This document shows, in pieces, positions 6,554 to 10,214 of a stretch of 10,214 bases of DNA. Below the pieces are notes generated by a model. It made no database searches and had not been told where the DNA came from. It saw only the letters and a list, made by a program, of their open reading frames with translations. Positions within the stretch are counted from its first letter, which is position 1; each line of letters begins with the position of its first letter. The stretch is from an uncultured Bacillaceae bacterium (GTDB lineage Bacteria > Bacillota > Bacilli > Bacillales > Alkalibacillaceae). Made by a program: the position numbers and the translations under genes. The DNA is taken from the NCBI GenBank assembly GCA_937983065.1, contig CALKAL010000172.1, forward strand, positions 1-10,214, read 5' to 3'.

Positions 6554-8197
6554 CTATTTCTTTCGTTTTATTATCGGCAAAATAACGTTCGACGGATATG
6601 TTTCATTATGATAGATTGTTTGATTCGCAACTTTCATATTCGTTGATTTTCCGAGTGGTTCTCCCGTATTTAAGTTTCGGTCGTATTTCGGAAACGCGCT
6701 CGATGTGACCTCGATGCGAATTTGGTGTCCTTTTTTAAAGACGTGGGATGTATTCCAGCAATCCACTTCAAGCTTGTAAATTTTGCCTGGCTCCATTAAT
6801 TCTTGTTTTTCCATCCCGTTTCTAAAGCGACCACGAACCATCCCATCTGTTAATCGTTGGACATAGCCATTCGGATGAACATCGAGTAATTTCACCATAA
6901 AATCAGTATCAAGGCAGTCCGTTGAAACGTAAAGCTCAGCTTTGACAGGACCCGTGACTTCTACATCCTCATCAAACTCACCTGATGTGTATACTAGCAC
7001 ATCATCCCGTCTTTCAATTGCGGCATAATCATCTGGACCTCCAATTTGAGACGAAACCATTTCCGTAATAAAAGGTACTGGATTCGCTGGATCGTATTGA
7101 TAATGATCTTCTGGCTCATTCTTCGCTGGTAATTTCTCATTTAATGCCCCATCACCGAAGCGACTGTTCGCTCTGCCATCACTGTGAAAATAAAAAGGTG
7201 TCCAAGCTGTATCTTGTAATGGCCATGACTTCTCTTGGCGCCACTCGTTATCCCCCATGACAAAAATATCGACAGGGTCTTTTTTGCTAAATTCATTTTC
7301 TTCGCCTTTTAAATAGTGGTCAAGAAATGATTTTACATAGCCATTCAGGTCAATGAGCGACTCAGGTCCAAAGTCGATATCACCAATTTTCGTTGATTGA
7401 TTAATAGAATGTGGCCACGGTCCCATTAATAAATGCTGATTTTCTTTACCCGCTTCGACCATCCCGCGATAATTTAGCGGTGTACCTACTTGCTCATCAT
7501 CATACCAACCAGAAATATGTAAGACGGGCACATCAATTTCAGCGAATCTTTTCTGATAGGCTAATGGCGCCCAATAATCATCCATCTGTTGATGCTCAAT
7601 TTCTTCTCGCCAATCCTTAGAATACCAGCCCGTTTGTAAATCCATCTCGTCATAAGGGAGGTGCCAATAAACTTTTTCCCAATCGATTTGATTCACCTCT
7701 TGCATGACACGGCCTCTTGTCATATACAACCAGCATAAATGAAACGGCGTCGGCAACCCCGTCGGCCATTCTACAAATGGATCAGACGGTGTCACCATAG
7801 GAACCATCGCCTTTAATGCTTTCGGCTGTTGAAGCGCTGTGAGCCATTGAATTTGCCCTAAGTAGGAACCCCCATATGTCGCAACTTGTCCATCGCACCA
7901 TGGTTGATTCGCTACCCATTCAATCGAGTCATAACCATCGATTCCTTCATTTCGATACGGTGCAAACTCACCATCTGAGTCCCCACGCCCCCGAACGTCC
8001 ATATTAATAACGGCATACCCATGATTCGCAAAATAAACCGCTGTTTCATACCGGCTTTGACCCGATTTACCATAAGGTGTTCGCACGACAATCGCAGGAT
8101 ATTTTCCTTCTTTTTCAGGTAAATATAAATCCGTTGATATTAACACACCATCACGCATCGATACTTTAATGTCTCTCGTAATTCTCACTTTTCCCAT
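6554..8197 (-). CDS. CocE/NonD-family alpha/beta-hydrolase (X-Pro dipeptidyl-peptidase S15-like)
   Basis: Serine hydrolase of the CocE/PepX (S15) superfamily, which includes cocaine esterase, acyl esterases, glutaryl-acylases and X-prolyl peptidases. The natural substrate is unknown. In the 547 residues the triad can be read as Ser111 in YGGSYLG (108-114), Asp233 (or Asp234) in SGWYDDEQ and His263 in GPWPHS. Tyr42 in RTPYGK fits the oxyanion-hole Tyr of CocE. The N-terminal alpha/beta-hydrolase domain has an inserted helical cap (about 140-220, Trp-rich), and the C-terminal part (about 300-540) is the jelly-roll PepX_C domain, with VKAELYVSTDCLDTDFMVKL and GHQIRIEVTSSAFPKYDRN. There is no signal peptide, so it is probably cytoplasmic. 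The start ATG has GGAGG 9 bases upstream and a TATAAT box at 8237-8242. It shares its unit with the thioesterase, suggesting joint use on an ester or acyl compound (inference). Confidence 0.92.
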   Translation of the reverse strand: MGKVRITRDIKVSMRDGVLISTDLYLPEKEGKYPAIVVRTPYGKSGQSRYETAVYFANHGYAVINMDVRGRGDSDGEFAPYRNEGIDGYDSIEWVANQPWCDGQVATYGGSYLGQIQWLTALQQPKALKAMVPMVTPSDPFVEWPTGLPTPFHLCWLYMTRGRVMQEVNQIDWEKVYWHLPYDEMDLQTGWYSKDWREEIEHQQMDDYWAPLAYQKRFAEIDVPVLHISGWYDDEQVGTPLNYRGMVEAGKENQHLLMGPWPHSINQSTKIGDIDFGPESLIDLNGYVKSFLDHYLKGEENEFSKKDPVDIFVMGDNEWRQEKSWPLQDTAWTPFYFHSDGRANSRFGDGALNEKLPAKNEPEDHYQYDPANPVPFITEMVSSQIGGPDDYAAIERRDDVLVYTSGEFDEDVEVTGPVKAELYVSTDCLDTDFMVKLLDVHPNGYVQRLTDGMVRGRFRNGMEKQELMEPGKIYKLEVDCWNTSHVFKKGHQIRIEVTSSAFPKYDRNLNTGEPLGKSTNMKVANQTIYHNETYPSNVILPIIKRKK

Positions 8198-8236
8198 AGT
8201 TCGATTCCTCCCTGTCTTTTATTAGATGATTCTTGA

Positions 8237-8242
8237 ATTATA
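8237..8242 (-). promoter_or_regulatory. -10 box of a probable promoter for the hydrolase-thioesterase unit
   Basis: A perfect TATAAT on the minus strand, preceded by TAG, lies about 40 bases before the hydrolase start. This would place transcription start near 8230 and give a leader of about 33 bases holding the GGAGG site. No good -35 box is found at 16-19 bases upstream (best TTCTAA, 3 of 6), so it may need an activator or be weak. Confidence 0.45.
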
Positions 8243-8290
8243 CTAGATTGGTAGCACTTTTTTAGAAGGTGATTTTTTAGTTGATTAGGT

Positions 8291-8390
8291 TTATGCGCAA
8301 GTTTTTGTCGATTATGCTCAAATTCTTGTCGATTATGCTCAAATTTTTCTTTTTATGCTCAAATTTTCAATTATATGCTCAATTAGAAAA
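8291..8390. repeat. Five degenerate tandem copies of a 20-21 base unit (TTATGCTCAAATT...)
   Basis: The plus strand reads TTATGCGCAAG (8291), TTATGCTCAAA (8312), TTATGCTCAAA (8333), TTATGCTCAAA (8353) and ATATGCTCAAT (8373). The period is therefore 21, 21, 20, 20. The first two units end in TTGTCGA; later units lose this and end in T/A-rich bases. On the minus strand the core is TTTGAGCATAA. The array lies between the end of the small membrane gene and the promoter of the hydrolase. There are no spacers of CRISPR kind: the unit is repeated end to end. Confidence 0.85.
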
Positions 8391-8448
8391 TTCCTAGCTA
8401 AAAATAACCTATCAGCTCAGTCGAAACAAGCTTTTAAATTTTAGAAAG

Positions 8449-8643
8449 CTACTTTTCTTTTCCTATTAATATTGCGTAAATAACGGTACCAAATGATATA
8501 CCAAATCCTGCTCCTAGAGTTATGGCTAGTGCTAAATAATCTGGGAAAAACACACCGATAACGGAACCAATACCTGCTCCAAAAACAGGACTTAAAGCTA
8601 AAACACTAGCGGTTAAATTCTTTTTTTCCTCCGAGTTCTTCAA
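8449..8643 (-). CDS. Small glycine-rich membrane protein, unknown function
   Basis: A 64-residue protein from a TTG start. It has a short charged head (MKNSEEKKN), two hydrophobic segments rich in Gly (about 11-33 and 37-61, GAGIGSVIG and GAGFGISFG, glycine-zipper-like spacing) and a charged end GKEK. It resembles short membrane proteins common in Bacillaceae, but no function can be assigned. Start choice: the frame is open to an ATG at 8679 that shares one base with the TAA stop of the upstream gene (TAATG; 76 residues), but that ATG has no Shine-Dalgarno site. The TTG at 8641-8643 has AAAGGTGG 10 bases upstream and begins a more natural protein, so it is preferred. It is probably cotranscribed with the metallo-hydrolase gene. 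No clear terminator follows its stop. Confidence 0.7.
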   Translation of the reverse strand: MKNSEEKKNLTASVLALSPVFGAGIGSVIGVFFPDYLALAITLGAGFGISFGTVIYAILIGKEK

Positions 8644-8678
8644 TGGTGCCCCACCACCTTTTAGTAAAAATATAATCA

Positions 8679-9632
8679 TTAGTTTTTCTTCATTAAATAA
8701 TCAATAATCCCCATCGAGCAAACTTGTAGGTCGAGCTTCAAATAATCGTATACTTCATGGGAACTCGGTATATTTTTTTCTTCTAAATAAGCCCTAGTCA
8801 TTTCATCTAACATATTTGCTAGAAGATCGACTTTATATTCCATCGATGCTGTTTCAAATTCATCTAGCACCTTTTCGCCAGATTGAACGAATTTTGGTAG
8901 CCAATGTTCAATTTGGTCATACACTTGGTCCACTAATGTCGTCTTTCCGTAGTGTCCGAAATAAATCGCATCGACATTCAGCTTCTTAATTCGTTTAAGG
9001 GACTCTAGCATTACATTCGGGTCAAACTGGTTTGGTGATGTCGAAGGGAGAACGAATACAAAATCATCCGTACTTGCCTTTGAATAATGAACACCGATTG
9101 TATCTCCAGTAAAAATGCCATTACTTAACGAATCATGAATAGACATATGATGTTTTGCATGGCCTGGTGTATCATAAAATGTGAGTGTTCGGCTCCCGAG
9201 TTTCAGCGTCTCCCCGTCCGCAACTTCGACTAATTGCTCTTCGGGAACGGGCAAAATAGGATCAAACAATTCATTAAAGGTGTCCCCGTAAACTTGTTTT
9301 GCGCTTTCTATTAACCGCGACGGGTCTGCTAAATGTCTTTTTCCCCTCGGATGAACGTAAACTTTCGCATTCGGGCAACTCTTAACTAAAAGCCCAACTC
9401 CCCCAGCATGGTCTAAATGGATGTGCGTTACAATGATATGTTTGACTTCTGCTGGATCGATGTTTATTTTTTTCAACCCTTCTAGCAAGTAAGGAATCGA
9501 CGGACTCGCACTCGTTTCAATAATCGTTACCTCTTCATCCCGTAACACATAAGAGCCTGTCCGTTCGTCCATTTTTAAATCAAATAAATCAATTAATGTT
9601 ATATCGTGGCCTAAATCAATTGGTTCTAACAT
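8679..9632 (-). CDS. Metallo-beta-lactamase-fold hydrolase
   Basis: Predicted cytoplasmic metal-dependent hydrolase of the MBL superfamily; the substrate is not known. From the chosen Met the 317 residues carry the full dinuclear metal set: HIHLDH (70-75; His70, His72, Asp74, His75), His158 in DTPGHAKHH, Asp177 in FTGDTIG and His227 in YFGHYG. The order and spacing fit the glyoxalase-II/general MBL layout rather than the RNase Z or beta-CASP branches. About 75 residues after the core (from about 240) are helical and are probably a family-specific C-terminal addition. Start choice: the frame extends to a GTG at 9641, but GAGGTG overlaps that codon and lies 6 bases before the ATG at 9630-9632, so the ATG is preferred. 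Next on the strand is the small membrane protein gene; the right-hand neighbour is divergent. Confidence 0.9.
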   Translation of the reverse strand: MLEPIDLGHDITLIDLFDLKMDERTGSYVLRDEEVTIIETSASPSIPYLLEGLKKINIDPAEVKHIIVTHIHLDHAGGVGLLVKSCPNAKVYVHPRGKRHLADPSRLIESAKQVYGDTFNELFDPILPVPEEQLVEVADGETLKLGSRTLTFYDTPGHAKHHMSIHDSLSNGIFTGDTIGVHYSKASTDDFVFVLPSTSPNQFDPNVMLESLKRIKKLNVDAIYFGHYGKTTLVDQVYDQIEHWLPKFVQSGEKVLDEFETASMEYKVDLLANMLDEMTRAYLEEKNIPSSHEVYDYLKLDLQVCSMGIIDYLMKKN

Positions 9633-9772
9633 TGCAATCACCTCAATTAAGTTTTTATGCGATAGACGTTATCTCATATACTCTAATTATCTTTTTCTAG
9701 GAGATTGTACGGTTTCCCTGCAAATTTAAATGTATAATTAACAAATGGTGTGGAATGATGGAGTTGATCTAA

Positions 9773-9781
9773 TGGTATAAT
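9773..9781 (+). promoter_or_regulatory. Extended -10 promoter candidate for the HAD phosphatase gene
   Basis: TGGTATAAT matches the extended -10 form TGnTATAAT exactly, about 68 bases before the HAD gene start. Transcription would start near 9788 and give a leader of about 60 bases. No good -35 is seen at 17 bases upstream. This region between divergent genes (9633-9848) must also hold the promoter of the metallo-hydrolase unit, which I cannot place. Confidence 0.35.
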
Positions 9782-9848
9782 TGGATCAGTTGATATTATA
9801 TAGCATGTCGTAACATTAATGAATGATTTTGAATAAAGGAGATTTTTA

Positions 9849-10214
9849 ATGAGCAACTTTGACAGCATTATTTTCGACTTAGACGGAACAATTTGGGATA
9901 CGCTCGATGTTGTTACAGACACTTGGAATGAAGCTTTAAAAATTTATAACTTAAATAAAACGATGACTTCAGATGCAATTCAATCTGTCACAGGACTCCC
10001 TTACGATGATTTAGTGAAAAAGTTGTTGCCTGAGTTAGATCAAGATTTGCAACGAAAAATTACTGAAAAAACTGGTGAATTACAATTTGATTATTTAAGG
10101 AAACACGGTGGAAAGCTTTATCACCACGTTGATGAGACTTTAGCAAAACTGTCACAACGTTACAAATTGGCCATCGTCAGTAATTGTGAAAAAGAATATA
10201 TGGAAGCATTTTTC
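9849..10214 (+). CDS. HAD-superfamily (HAD-IA) phosphatase, N-terminal part
   Basis: Predicted cytoplasmic phosphatase of the haloacid dehalogenase superfamily, phosphoglycolate phosphatase/beta-phosphoglucomutase-like branch; the substrate is not identifiable. The first 122 residues are present and the frame is open at the window end. Motif I is FDLDGT (9-14) with nucleophile Asp10 and acid Asp12; motif II is Ser111 in AIVSNCE (108-114). Between them (about 15-85) is the helical C1 cap typical of HAD-IA. Motifs III and IV lie beyond the edge. The ATG has AAAGGAG 7 bases upstream. It is divergent from the metallo-hydrolase gene and is the only plus-strand gene in the window. Confidence 0.9.
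   Translation, partial: MSNFDSIIFDLDGTIWDTLDVVTDTWNEALKIYNLNKTMTSDAIQSVTGLPYDDLVKKLLPELDQDLQRKITEKTGELQFDYLRKHGGKLYHHVDETLAKLSQRYKLAIVSNCEKEYMEAFF

Noticed and set aside
8291..8390. Repeats considered as a CRISPR array
   Set aside because: Units are contiguous with 20-21 base period, degenerate, and have no unique spacers; no cas genes are present.
9683..9922. Minus-strand open frame of 79 codons
   Set aside because: It lies across the divergent promoter region and antisense to the first codons of the well-supported HAD gene, with no ribosome site and no recognisable protein pattern.

Overview
The window reads as chromosome from a low-GC Gram-positive bacterium, most likely of the Bacillaceae. 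It is AT-rich, has strong Shine-Dalgarno sites (AAAGGAG, GGGAGGTGA) a few bases before most starts, uses TTG as well as ATG starts, and carries a Tad pilus locus of the compact, secretin-less Gram-positive type. A very acidic tail on one surface protein would suit a salt- or alkali-tolerant member, but this is inference.

Bases 1-5479, all on the minus strand, hold a tight tad (Flp, type IVc pilus) operon. Read 5' to 3' on that strand the order is cpaB-like SAF protein, cpaE/tadZ-like ATPase, tadA (cpaF) motor ATPase, tadB and tadC inner-membrane platform proteins, then a Flp-type prepilin that runs off the left edge. tadA/tadB overlap by 4 bases, tadB/tadC are 4 bases apart, and tadC/flp are 31 bases apart. 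The prepilin peptidase and any TadE/F-like minor pilins are not in the window and may lie beyond base 1. TadZ would place the machine, TadA would power it, TadB/TadC would form the membrane base, Flp would be the fibre subunit and CpaB the externally facing accessory protein.

Bases 5480-6020 hold no credible gene. This is the leader and probable promoter region of the tad operon, and it contains a compact block of direct and inverted repeats (about 5633-5700) that might be a small RNA or a control site. A clear intrinsic terminator at 6021-6062 closes the next minus-strand unit.

Bases 6066-8197 (minus) are a two-gene unit: a CocE/NonD-type serine hydrolase followed 8 bases later by a PaaI-like hotdog thioesterase. 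A perfect TATAAT box lies upstream. Bases 8198-8448 contain five degenerate tandem copies of a 20-21 base unit built on TTATGCTCAAATT.

Bases 8449-9632 (minus) are a metallo-beta-lactamase-fold hydrolase followed by a small glycine-rich membrane protein. At the right edge a divergent plus-strand gene (from 9849) encodes the first 122 residues of a HAD-family phosphatase.

No new defence, mobile or biosynthetic system is evident. The points most worth a second look are the acidic tail on CpaB, the structured block upstream of the tad operon, the tandem repeat array, and a 21-base near-identity shared by two unrelated genes.
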